NCBI GenBank assembly: GCA_034434695.1
Contig: DAOTYY010000108.1
Location: forward strand, 1 to 6,030
Reading direction: 5' to 3'
DNA: 6,030 bases
Origin: DYEC01 sp034434695
GTDB lineage: Bacteria > Chloroflexota > Anaerolineae > Anaerolineales > Anaerolineaceae
Each line of letters begins with the position of its first letter. The stretch's first letter is position 1. The notes under the pieces are model-generated. The model did no database searches. It worked only from the letters and a program-made list of their open reading frames with translations, and was not told the origin of the DNA. The translations under genes and the position numbers were made by a program. Below are positions 1-5,727 of the stretch, piece by piece.

Positions 1-135
1 ACTCTCGCCATCGCAGTATCATCAACTTCTTTGTAAATGTGCTGTGCGGCTTGATTGCTTACTGCCGCCGTCCATCAAAACCGTCTTTGGGCTTGGACGA
101 GTACCTGCCCTTGCCCGCCTAACCCGAATTCACGT
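1..135 (+). mobile_element. Right end of an insertion sequence inserted in an aminotransferase gene
   Basis: The element covers the transposase C-terminus and about a dozen bases after its stop. The boundary is inferred from the interrupted gene: the aminotransferase frame matches its family down to the codon ending near 135, and everything beyond on that strand is the antisense of the transposase. The outer tip therefore lies at about 123-135, within aacccgaattcacg. The opposite end, the terminal inverted repeat and the target duplication are outside the window, so the exact base is not fixed. Confidence 0.6.
3..122 (+). CDS. Transposase, C-terminal 39 codons (partial, enters from left edge)
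   Basis: An open frame runs from the left edge to a TAA stop and reads SRHRSIINFFVNVLCGLIAY followed by a tail rich in Pro, Ser and Leu that ends LPLPA. A block of type RHRSxxNFxxNxxxGLIAYxxxPxKPSL next to the C-terminus is, from memory, the kind of ending seen in DDE-type insertion sequence transposases; I cannot name the IS family from 39 residues. The context supports a transposase: the stop lies only about 13 bp before the point where the reading frame of a minus-strand aminotransferase abruptly loses homology, as expected if an IS had landed inside that gene. The catalytic DDE residues would be outside the window. The frame is certain; the transposase identity is likely but not proven. 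Confidence 0.6.
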   Translation, partial: SRHRSIINFFVNVLCGLIAYCRRPSKPSLGLDEYLPLPA

Positions 136-1055
136 ATTTTTAAGCTGGCTAACCCTGCTGCGCAGGAAACTGGATGACCTCCAAAGGTTGTCATATGTGA
201 GAGAGGGGGATCAATAAGAACATCCATGACTTCTGGTTTGCTGATAAACCCACCTAAAGGCATACCGCCTCCAATTGCTTTTGCAACTACCAGAATATCT
301 GGGACAACTTTCCAGTGCTCACAGGCAAAGAAACGACCAGTGCGCCCAAATCCGGTCTGAATTTCATCCAGTACCAGCATTGCCCCATGCTTGTTGCACA
401 AAGCCCGGAGCCCGGGGAGGAAACCTTCTGATGGAACATGGATACCACCTTCTCCTTGAATGGGTTCAATGATGACCATGCCAACTTCATCATTAATGGC
501 TTGCTCGGCAGCTTCCAAGTCGTCAAATGGAATGAAGGTCACTCCAGGCAGAAGTGGCTCGAAGGGCTTTCGATACACTTCCCGCCAGGAAATAGAGAGC
601 GATCCACAGGTTCGACCGTGAAATGCACCTTCAAAGGCAATGATTTTATACCTCCCTGTATACCGCCTCGCCAGCTTGATGGCACCCTCTATGGCTTCGG
701 TGCCGCTATTGGTGAAGAAAATTTTATCCAACCCTTCAGGTGTTACTTTTGCTAGCTCGCGAGCCAGTTCAACCTGGACAGGGATCAAGAACTTGCCAAA
801 GACATTGACGTGCAGTGATTGGTGCGCCTGTGCAACAATTGCCTCAACAACTTCTGGATGAGTGTGTCCGATATTATTAACTGCAATCCCCGAAGTGAAA
901 TCCAGATATTCCTTACCGCTCGCATCCCAAACTTTTGTCCCCTGCGCGTGTGTGAAAACCAACGACTTACCGAAAGGTGTGGTCTGCCCTACATAATAGC
1001 GGTCATCATCTTGATATTTTTGAATGGTTTCAGGATCATAAATCAGGTTACTCAT
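75..1055 (-). pseudogene. Class III PLP-dependent aminotransferase, 3' end truncated by an IS
   Basis: Fold-type I, class III aminotransferases (the acetylornithine/4-aminobutyrate group) move an amino group from an amine or omega-amino acid to a keto acid using PLP in the cytoplasm. Counting from the Met at 1055, visible landmarks are the phosphate-binding NSGTEA (116-121), FHG (145-147) stacking on PLP, LDEIQTGFGRTG with Asp230 for the pyridine nitrogen, AKAIGGGMPLGG with Lys259 as the Schiff-base lysine, and TTFGGHP (289-294). Homology stops at residue about 307; the last 19 codons (78-134) are antisense IS sequence. The family is usually about 400-450 residues, so roughly 100 or more C-terminal residues of the small domain are missing and activity is unlikely. 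I prefer the start at 1055 (MSNLIYDPE) because GGAAAG at 1061-1066 sits 5 nt upstream; the two Met codons at 1085 and 1082 have no SD. Substrate cannot be told. Confidence 0.85.
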
Positions 1056-1108
1056 AGCGACTTTCCTTTCTTGGTCGGTCATCATTTTTATATCATCTAG
1101 AACGAAGA

Positions 1109-1137
1109 TTTATAGGAATACAAAGCAAGATGCGAAA
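1109..1137 (-). promoter_or_regulatory. Candidate promoter of the truncated aminotransferase gene
   Basis: On the minus strand TATAAA (1109-1114) is preceded, after 17 nt, by TTTCGC (1132-1137), a poor -35 box. The start of transcription would fall near 1102, giving a leader of about 47 nt to the Met at 1055. The -10 is decent and the -35 weak, so this is tentative. Confidence 0.3.
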
Positions 1138-1144
1138 GAGAAGA

Positions 1145-1160
1145 CCTGATATACATCAGG
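1145..1160. repeat. Perfect hairpin/palindrome CCTGAT-atac-ATCAGG
   Basis: A 6-bp perfect inverted repeat with a 4-nt loop overlaps the stop codon of the ABC ATPase remnant and lies 85 nt before the aminotransferase start. On the minus strand it is followed by TCTTCTCTTTC rather than a true T-run, so it could be a weak terminator of the former transporter gene or an operator dyad for the aminotransferase. The sequence alone does not decide. Confidence 0.4.
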
Positions 1161-1290
1161 AGACAATGCCCCCCATCATTTTTCCGATTTTTTGAATATC
1201 TGGATTTTCACCGGAAACTTCGCCGACAATCCTCCCTTCGTAAATAACAGCTATTCGGTCGCTTAATGCAAGTATCTCATCCAGTGAAGT
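1156..1290 (-). pseudogene. Remnant: C-terminus of a sugar/nucleoside-type ABC transporter ATP-binding protein
   Basis: The minus strand reads SLDEILALSDRIAVIYEGRI, then VGEVSGENPDIQKIGKMMGG and IVS before a TGA stop at 1156-1158. The stretch DEILALSDRIAVIYEGRIVG is the typical segment after the second H-loop region in tandem-ATPase proteins of the RbsA/MglA/NupO group, which energise uptake of sugars, nucleosides or basic membrane protein ligands; the short tail ending near a Met-Gly pair is also typical. Upstream of about 1290 the family pattern (a hydrophobic strand ending in SxxLDE) is lost and the DNA becomes AT-rich, so at most 45 of some 500 residues remain. An ATG at 1312-1314 would give a 52-codon frame, but there is no reason to think it is expressed. 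This is the footprint of a deletion or other rearrangement. Confidence 0.75.
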
Positions 1291-1299
1291 CAAGTTTGT

Positions 1300-1536
1300 G
1301 CGCCATAATCCCATATCCCTTCTGAATTCATTTTTTAATCTTGTCGAATTTTACCAAATTTTTAAAAATAATTGTTGTATTATCACAGAAAGACGGAGAT
1401 TTTTATACACAAAAAGTTTATTGAAGGGTACCAAAATCTACCTTGAGTGCATCTCTCCCACATGCGCCATAACTATCCGTCACTGTATCTTGTTTTCAAA
1501 AACAGAGCGATTTGGTAAGATTTGAGCGTTTTTTGA
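1300..1536. other. AT-rich intergenic spacer without a recognised gene
   Basis: Between the ABC remnant and the miaB promoter I see no credible coding frame on either strand, no tRNA and no clear terminator. Runs of A and T dominate (for example around 1330-1380). The stretch may contain the breakpoint at which the ABC transporter gene was lost. Confidence 0.5.
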
Positions 1537-1542
1537 TATAAT
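1534..1542 (+). promoter_or_regulatory. Extended -10 promoter TGaTATAAT of miaB, probably leaderless
   Basis: A perfect TATAAT (1537-1542) with an upstream TG (extended -10) lies 7 nt before the miaB ATG. No good -35 box is seen at 16-18 nt, which extended -10 promoters tolerate. Transcription should start at 1549-1550, on or next to the A of the start codon. The only SD-like string, GAGG at 1545-1548, is 1 nt from the ATG, too close to work. Confidence 0.65.
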
Positions 1543-1549
1543 TCGAGGC

Positions 1550-2917
1550 ATGAAATATCACATCTGGACGGAAGGCTGTCAAATGAACGTTGCCGATTCG
1601 CAGCGTGTCGCTTCGGCGCTGGAACGCATCGGCTACCAGTCAACACGCCGGGTCGAAGAGGCGGACGTCATCGTTTTGAATACCTGTGTGGTGCGCCAAT
1701 CGGCAGAGGATAAAGCCTATGGTCGCTTGTCTTCGCTCAAGCCGCTCAAACAGCGCCGACCCGAACTCGTGATCAATCTGATGGGCTGTCTGGTGGGCGT
1801 GCGCAACCACGATGCGCTGAAAAAACGCTTCCCATTTGTAGATGTGTTCTCGCCGCCTTCGGATCCTTCTCCATTGATCGAACACCTGTTACAACGCGAA
1901 CGCCAACAACAGGCAGTGAATGAGACTCTTGCGCGTTTTGAGGCAATGGATTATGAGCTGGTGCTGCCGCTCGCCGAGCGCGGTAAACTGGTGGCGGCGT
2001 TTCTTCCCATCGTTTATGGCTGCTCGCACGCTTGCGCCTTCTGCATCATTCCTTACCGCCGCGGCGTGGAAAAAAGCCGCCCCCCCGAGGAGATCCTTGC
2101 CGAAGCGAACGCGCTGGTCGCGCAGGGCGTGAAGGAAATTACCCTGCTTGGTCAGATTGTGGACCGCTACGGCATGGATCAGAGCGGCTATCCCTCGCTG
2201 GCACAGTTGCTGCGCATGCTTCATAACATCGAAGGTCTGGAACGTATCCGCTTTCTGACCTCACATCCAAACTGGATGAACGATGAACTGCTGGACACCG
2301 TTGCTGAACTGCCCAAGGTGATGCCGCATATCGAGGTGCCCTCGCAGGCAGGCGATGACCAGATTCTGGCAGCCATGCGGCGTGGCTATACCGATGCCGA
2401 CTATCGCCGCCTGATCGAACGCATCCGCAGCAAAATCCCCGGCGTCTCTATTGCCACTGACATCATTGTCGGCTTCCCCAACGAGAGCGAAGAACAATTC
2501 ATGCACACCTACCGTCAGCTTGCCGACCTGAAGCTGGATGTGGCGCATCTAGCGCGTTACTCCGTCCGACCGGGCACGCTGGCAGCCCGGCAGATGGAAG
2601 ACAACGTCCCTGAAGCGGAAAAGTGGCGCCGCTTCAGGATGCTGGAAGAATTGCAGGAAAGCATCGCCGCAAAGATCAACGCCCGCTATCTGGGACAAAC
2701 TGTCAAAGTACTTTTTGAGGAAAAAAAGAAACAGCGCTGGCAGGGGCGCACTGAGACAAACAAACTGGTCTTTGTGGAAAGCGACGAAAACCTGCGCGGT
2801 CAGGTGCGCGAAGTGCAGATTATCTGGACGGGACCGTGGTCCATGCTGGGACAGCTTGCCAGGCAGTCAGCGCAAACGCCGTTGTTGCTAAAAACCCCTG
2901 CATCTGTCGGAGCGTAA
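1550..2917 (+). CDS. miaB: tRNA-2-methylthio-N6-dimethylallyladenosine synthase MiaB
   Basis: MiaB is a cytoplasmic radical-SAM methylthiotransferase that converts i6A37 into ms2i6A37 in tRNAs reading UNN codons, using two [4Fe-4S] clusters. The 455 residues match the family in length (about 440-475) and order. The N-terminal UPF0004 domain has its three cluster ligands in GCQMN (Cys10), NTC (Cys46) and MGC (Cys80). The radical-SAM core follows with YGCSHACAFCIIPYRRG, ligands Cys158, Cys162 and Cys165, then EKSRP, the substrate-binding stretch ending MRRGYT, and TDIIVGFP. A C-terminal TRAM domain (about 378-440) contains GRTETNKLVFV, typical of MiaB rather than RimO or MtaB. The ATG at 1550 is chosen because the conserved domain starts within three residues of it. 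A 20-residue tail after TRAM looks unconserved. The gene stands alone on its strand; no miaA or mutS/mutL partner is in view. Confidence 0.93.
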   Translation: MKYHIWTEGCQMNVADSQRVASALERIGYQSTRRVEEADVIVLNTCVVRQSAEDKAYGRLSSLKPLKQRRPELVINLMGCLVGVRNHDALKKRFPFVDVFSPPSDPSPLIEHLLQRERQQQAVNETLARFEAMDYELVLPLAERGKLVAAFLPIVYGCSHACAFCIIPYRRGVEKSRPPEEILAEANALVAQGVKEITLLGQIVDRYGMDQSGYPSLAQLLRMLHNIEGLERIRFLTSHPNWMNDELLDTVAELPKVMPHIEVPSQAGDDQILAAMRRGYTDADYRRLIERIRSKIPGVSIATDIIVGFPNESEEQFMHTYRQLADLKLDVAHLARYSVRPGTLAARQMEDNVPEAEKWRRFRMLEELQESIAAKINARYLGQTVKVLFEEKKKQRWQGRTETNKLVFVESDENLRGQVREVQIIWTGPWSMLGQLARQSAQTPLLLKTPASVGA

Positions 2918-2987
2918 GCATTCACCCAAACATACCCCCAAAAATACATGCAAGATACAAACCCCACGGGGCATTTGCGAAGACCAA

Positions 2988-3016
2988 TTGAAAAGAGCCG
3001 TGATGTATGCTATAGT
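2988..3016 (+). promoter_or_regulatory. Sigma-70-type promoter TTGAAA-17-TATAGT with TGn extension
   Basis: TTGAAA (2988-2993) and TATAGT (3011-3016) are separated by exactly 17 nt, and TGC directly before the -10 makes it an extended -10 element. Initiation is expected near 3023. It lies 71 nt after the miaB stop and points at the structured leader and the 82-residue gene. Confidence 0.75.
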
Positions 3017-3022
3017 ATAAGT

Positions 3023-3124
3023 GAAAGCACAATCTAAAAAGCGGCTTCGGGATTGCCGGAAAGGTCAAAGAATCCGGCCGCGCCATTTGGACGAGAGACC
3101 CGCCCATTCACCGGGCGGGTTTTT
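3023..3124 (+). ncRNA. Structured leader RNA or small RNA ending in an intrinsic terminator
   Basis: The predicted transcript is about 100 nt. It contains a long imperfect stem: GCGGCU (3041-3046) pairs with GGCCGC (3076-3081), and after a 3-nt bulge GGAUU (3050-3054) pairs with AAUCC (3071-3075). The 16-nt apical loop can form a small GCC/GGU helix (3055-3057 with 3063-3065). It ends in a strong terminator at 3098-3124. No ATG-initiated frame occurs inside, so this is not a leader-peptide attenuator. I recognise no Rfam family (it is not tmRNA, 6S, SRP RNA or a riboswitch class I know). It is either an independent small RNA or a regulatory 5' leader that conditionally lets RNA polymerase into the 82-residue gene, which has no other visible promoter. 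Confidence 0.45.
3098..3124 (+). terminator. Strong Rho-independent terminator ahead of the 82-aa gene
   Basis: ACCCGCCC (3098-3105) and GGGCGGGT (3113-3120) form a perfect 8-bp, almost all G-C stem with a 7-nt loop, followed by a run of five T (3120-3124). It lies 23 nt upstream of the ATG at 3148, between that gene and its only clear promoter. On the minus strand no T-run follows, so it acts on plus-strand transcripts. Confidence 0.85.
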
Positions 3125-3147
3125 GATTAGAAAGAGAGGAGGCAGAA

Positions 3148-3396
3148 ATGGCTGTAATGGAAGCGTCGAAAGCCCTAACCGTGTCTTCTCTGCAAATGGC
3201 GGAAGCCGCACTGGAACGCGTGTACATCGAAGAATACCTGCGCAGTAAAGGCTTGAGCTGGAGCACCATTCACAACCTTCCTGAAGAGCAGGCGAAAACC
3301 TTACTCAAGGAAGCTTCCATTTATGCTTCTTGCCGCCTGGCAGAGATTGAACAACGGGCGCGTTTTATTCATGAACTGCACGGTCAATTCAACTAG
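3148..3396 (+). CDS. Small soluble protein of 82 residues, function unknown
   Basis: An excellent SD, GGAGG at 3138-3142, lies 5 nt before the ATG, and the frame ends at TAG 3394-3396; this decides that the gene is real. The product is predicted soluble and largely helical, with no signal peptide or membrane segment. The part from about residue 20 (ALERVYIEEYLRSKGLSWST) to the end reads like one compact alpha-helical domain: an EEYLRSKGL helix, a linker with NLPEEQAKTLLKEAS, then IYASCRLAEIEQRARFIHEL before a short tail. One Cys (in YASCRL). I recall nothing with a known function for this pattern and do not assign one. It is preceded by a structured leader with a terminator, suggesting controlled expression, and converges with the phosphatase gene on the other strand with 32 nt between the stops. 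Confidence 0.8.
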   Translation: MAVMEASKALTVSSLQMAEAALERVYIEEYLRSKGLSWSTIHNLPEEQAKTLLKEASIYASCRLAEIEQRARFIHELHGQFN

Positions 3397-3428
3397 CGCA
3401 CTTTGGCGGAAACGCAGGGGGAGGGTTT

Positions 3429-4667
3429 CTATTCCACCCGACGGATGACCACCAGTGCAATATCATCCTGGCGCTTGTAGTGACCTATGAACTGATGAAC
3501 GTCCTCCAGCAAAGCCCGGTAAACTTCGCTGGCTGAGGCGCCAGTCATGGACAACGCCGCATCCAGCAGACGGTCTCCTCCATAAAATTCACCGTTCGAA
3601 TTTTGCGCTTCTGTAATCCCATCGGTATAGAGAATCAACAAATCACCCGGCGACATGCGTACAATGCGCTGTTTCCAACGCGCTTGATCGGACACACCCA
3701 GCGCCATGCCGGTTGGACGCAGCGGTTCGACCGCTTCTTTGCGCCGCCAGTTAGAAATCAGAAAACCGGGCGGATGACCTGCGTTGGCAAAAACAAAGCG
3801 CCCGGTATGCGGTTCTAAGACGCCATACAGCGCTGTGACAAACATTCCGCCGCGCGTATCGGCAAGCAGACGGTTGCTTACCGCACTCAGACAAATCGCC
3901 GGCAGGGTAGGGAAACGCACTGCGTAGGTACGCACCAGCGATGACGAAAGCGCCATAAACAGTGCCGCACCCATGCCCTTATCCGTCACATCCGCCACCA
4001 CCACCCCCAATTTCTTCTCGGTCAACGGGATGAAGTCATAAAAATCCCCGGAAATCTCATGCGCTGCCTCCAGACCGGCAGCAATTTCCCAGCCGGGAAT
4101 GTTCGGCGATTCTTCAGGTAGAATATCCAGTTGAATCTTCCCCGCCATGTTCAGCTCGCGCGTCAACAAGCCTTCGTAGCGGCTCTGATTTGCTCTTTGT
4201 CCGAATGCCAGCATATCCTCTCCCAGCTCTTCTTCTTGATGATGAAAAACGGATGGGGACACGTCTGGTGTTTCATCAGACCGCAGGGGAAGCTGAAGAA
4301 TTTGCAGAAGTGCAGCTTTGAATTCTTCTTCGGAAACATCGCGCGAGAAATAATACACCGGCAGCAACTCCAGCTCTTCCTGCACCTGGTCTTCTATTTC
4401 AGGGCGCAGCATAAGAATCACCTTGACCTTTGGACAATGGCTGTGAATACGTTTGGCAAGTTCTCGTCCAAATTCCAGCATTTGGCGCAAATCCACCAGA
4501 ACAATATCCGGCTGCGCCATCTCACAAAGCTGGATTGCTTCCGTCGCGGACTGGGCTTCGCCGATGAGCTGGGTATTTTCCAGTGAAATCACCAGCGAGG
4601 ATAAACCGCGCCGGTAAATCGCCTGATCCGAAGCCACTACAACTCGGGTGGAGGGCATAGAGACCAT
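3429..4667 (-). CDS. Receiver-domain/SpoIIE-type PP2C serine phosphatase fusion (RsbU-like output)
   Basis: 412 residues in two domains. Residues 7-125 are a two-component receiver: Asp59 in DIVLVDLRQ fits the phospho-acceptor, Asp14 is in the acidic pocket, but the conserved Thr/Ser after beta-4 is not evident (VILMLRP, 83-89) and the invariant Lys is Arg109 in FSRDVS, so signalling may be altered. A helical linker (about 145-180) of the kind that passes signals leads to a PPM/SpoIIE phosphatase domain (about 185-410) with metal-binding acids in SGDFYDF (Asp208), VADVTDKGMGAA (Asp226, Asp229), ILYTDGITEA and the C-terminal QDDIALVVI (Asp401/402). Such proteins dephosphorylate anti-sigma-factor antagonists (STAS proteins) in partner switching; no STAS or anti-sigma gene is in view. 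It follows the thioredoxin gene after 53 nt and may be part of that operon or have its own promoter. The ATG at 4667 has no SD. Confidence 0.9.
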   Translation of the reverse strand: MVSMPSTRVVVASDQAIYRRGLSSLVISLENTQLIGEAQSATEAIQLCEMAQPDIVLVDLRQMLEFGRELAKRIHSHCPKVKVILMLRPEIEDQVQEELELLPVYYFSRDVSEEEFKAALLQILQLPLRSDETPDVSPSVFHHQEEELGEDMLAFGQRANQSRYEGLLTRELNMAGKIQLDILPEESPNIPGWEIAAGLEAAHEISGDFYDFIPLTEKKLGVVVADVTDKGMGAALFMALSSSLVRTYAVRFPTLPAICLSAVSNRLLADTRGGMFVTALYGVLEPHTGRFVFANAGHPPGFLISNWRRKEAVEPLRPTGMALGVSDQARWKQRIVRMSPGDLLILYTDGITEAQNSNGEFYGGDRLLDAALSMTGASASEVYRALLEDVHQFIGHYKRQDDIALVVIRRVE

Positions 4668-4673
4668 AGCGCT

Positions 4674-4679
4674 ATTGTA
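4674..4679 (-). promoter_or_regulatory. Possible -10 element TACAAT, leaderless start for the phosphatase gene
   Basis: On the minus strand TACAAT ends 6 nt before the ATG at 4667, which would put the transcription start on the A of the start codon. No convincing -35 box is seen (best is TTCCCT at 19 nt) and there is no SD before either the first or the fourth Met. The spacing repeats that of the miaB promoter, which raises it above chance only slightly. Confidence 0.35.
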
Positions 4680-4720
4680 ATAGATTAATCCAGTTTGAAG
4701 GGAAGCTTTTTAGAGGTCTT

Positions 4721-5131
4721 TTACAGACTGCTCAATTGTTTCAACAGCTTATCCGCCAACGCCACGCCGTGATTAACATAACGGGCTTCACCCCTAGCAT
4801 TGAGGATGATGGTCGAAGGGACACTGAGTATTCCCCACTGTCGCGCCAGCTCGGGCTGTTGCAAAACATCCACCTCCACGACTTGCAAGGACTCCCCCAA
4901 CTGTTCTACAAGCTGCTGGATCACCGGACGTTGCAGGGTATGACACGGCGCGCAGGCGGGCGAGGCAAAGTACAGGATCAGCGGCGTACCGGGGCGGACA
5001 CCCTCCAGTTGAAAGCGCCGCTGATGGATACGCAATAGAAAAATGCGGTTATACAGCCAGCAAGCCCCAAACCCCAAGCCAATCAAAATCAATGCCAGCA
5101 GAGCGCGCTCAAGAATTTCAGTGATCATCAT
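4721..5131 (-). CDS. Membrane-anchored thioredoxin-like protein with CAPC active site
   Basis: 136 residues: an N-terminal membrane anchor (about 9-28, LLALILIGLGFGACW core) and a thioredoxin-fold domain (about 45-136). The redox motif is FASPACAPCHTLQRP with Cys60 and Cys63; the Trp that usually precedes the first Cys is replaced by Ala. The cis-proline loop is SVPSTIIL (Pro105). The expected role is thiol-disulfide exchange or reduction at the membrane. Basic residues (Arg29, Arg34, Arg38, Arg39) cluster just after the anchor, which by the positive-inside rule would place the catalytic domain in the cytoplasm rather than outside. The ATG at 5131 (or the next at 5128) has AAAGGAG at 5141-5147, 9 nt upstream, and the start overlaps the end of the DUF4395 gene by 14 nt, so the two are translationally coupled. 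The substrate is unknown; the neighbour is the obvious candidate partner. Confidence 0.88.
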   Translation of the reverse strand: MMITEILERALLALILIGLGFGACWLYNRIFLLRIHQRRFQLEGVRPGTPLILYFASPACAPCHTLQRPVIQQLVEQLGESLQVVEVDVLQQPELARQWGILSVPSTIILNARGEARYVNHGVALADKLLKQLSSL

Positions 5132-5624
5132 CCAGCCTTGCTCCTTTCGGCTTCATGCCAGGAAAAGTACCCAGCGGAGGATGACGGTCAAAACCGGGTA
5201 CACCCAGCCGGCTCAGCCAGTAATACACAAAGCACCCGACGCAAAAACCGCCAAAAACGTTCACACCTGCCAGCGCCGTCACCAGCCAGACCAATCCCCA
5301 TCCCAATCCACTCACCCCGCCGAATAAAGCGATTGCCCCAGCCAGCATCACCACACCACCAAACCCCTGTGCGAAACGATGCGGCTGTGGATTATCCATC
5401 AACACTTCTGGCTTAACCCAACCCAGCGGTTTTAATAAACCCGAATAAACAAAGCCAAAACCGGGTCTTTTGAGCAGTGTTCCCAACAGCATCACCAGCG
5501 CCACCAGCAACGTCAACCAGGGCAAAACCAGTATAAACGCCGCAAGGTTCAGGAGGATAATGGTCAACTGATTGACTTTAAGCGCGGTATGATCAACTTT
5601 TTGGAGTGATTCTGTCATCGCCAT
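5118..5624 (-). CDS. DUF4395 family membrane protein
   Basis: 168 residues from the Met at 5624 (MAMTESLQKVDHTALKVNQ). The pattern fits DUF4395: an N-terminal VDHxxxKVNQ, a pair of hydrophobic segments (about 20-51), an amphipathic middle with the conserved NPQPHRFAQGFG (78-89), a second pair of membrane segments (about 90-104 and 108-125), and GFCVGCFVYY with Cys128 and Cys131, the family's Cys-x-x-Cys at the end of a membrane helix. Function is not established; in other bacteria the family is often found beside thioredoxin-like or rhodanese genes (from memory), and here it overlaps a thioredoxin. A role in thiol or sulfur handling at the membrane is inference. The start at 5624 is chosen over an in-frame ATG at 5693 because GAGGTGA (5629-5635) lies 4 nt before it and because the longer frame would run through the terminator arm. 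Confidence 0.85.
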   Translation of the reverse strand: MAMTESLQKVDHTALKVNQLTIILLNLAAFILVLPWLTLLVALVMLLGTLLKRPGFGFVYSGLLKPLGWVKPEVLMDNPQPHRFAQGFGGVVMLAGAIALFGGVSGLGWGLVWLVTALAGVNVFGGFCVGCFVYYWLSRLGVPGFDRHPPLGTFPGMKPKGARLDDDH

Positions 5625-5660
5625 TTTGTCACCTCGCAAACAGGTTTTATGAATCAACCC

Positions 5661-5727
5661 ACAAAAAACAAAAAGGTGACAAACACCGGGCAACTGATAA
5701 AACAGATCGGCGTGCCACCTTTTTGTT
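5661..5727 (-). terminator. Attenuator terminator before the DUF4395-thioredoxin operon
   Basis: Reading the minus strand, AACAAAAAGGTG (5727-5716) pairs perfectly over 12 bp with CACCTTTTTGTT (5678-5667), enclosing 37 nt that have further internal pairing (CAC with GTG), and the 3' arm runs into TTTTTT G. The GGTG/CACC top with A-tract and T-tract legs is a typical intrinsic terminator. It lies after the promoter and leader ORF and 37 nt before the DUF4395 start, so it would stop transcription ahead of the operon unless prevented. An alternative pairing of GGTG (5719-5716) is described under the antiterminator. Confidence 0.7.

Noticed and set aside
1056..1085. Two upstream Met codons of the aminotransferase
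   Set aside because: No SD precedes them, whereas GGAAAG is well placed for the Met at 1055.
125..1340. Resemblance between gaattcacgtatttttaa at 126-143 and gaattcattttttaat at 1324-1339, as if two copies of one IS end
   Set aside because: The match is short and AT-rich, and the orientation of flanking host and element sequence does not fit a second IS end.
1298..1525. Plus-strand 75-codon frame in the AT-rich spacer
   Set aside because: No SD, AT-driven composition, no recognisable motif, and it starts over the ABC transporter relic on the other strand.
2962..2971. CCCC-ac-GGGG as a miaB terminator
   Set aside because: The stem is very short with a strained loop and is not followed by a T-run.
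3021..3248. GTG-started 75-codon frame across the leader RNA and into the 82-aa gene
   Set aside because: It runs through the terminator hairpin and overlaps a gene with a much better SD and start; composition is not protein-like.
4131..4586. Plus-strand 151-codon frame opposite the receiver-phosphatase
   Set aside because: It is antisense to a gene with clear domains and has no family-like features.
5625..5693. In-frame upstream ATG extending the DUF4395 protein by 23 residues
   Set aside because: It lies within the terminator region, has no SD, and adds residues unlike the family's N-terminus; the Met at 5624 has GAGGTGA at correct distance.
5667..5727. The 12-bp inverted repeat as a plus-strand terminator
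   Set aside because: No plus-strand gene ends anywhere near it; the minus-strand reading has the promoter, leader ORF and longer T-tract.
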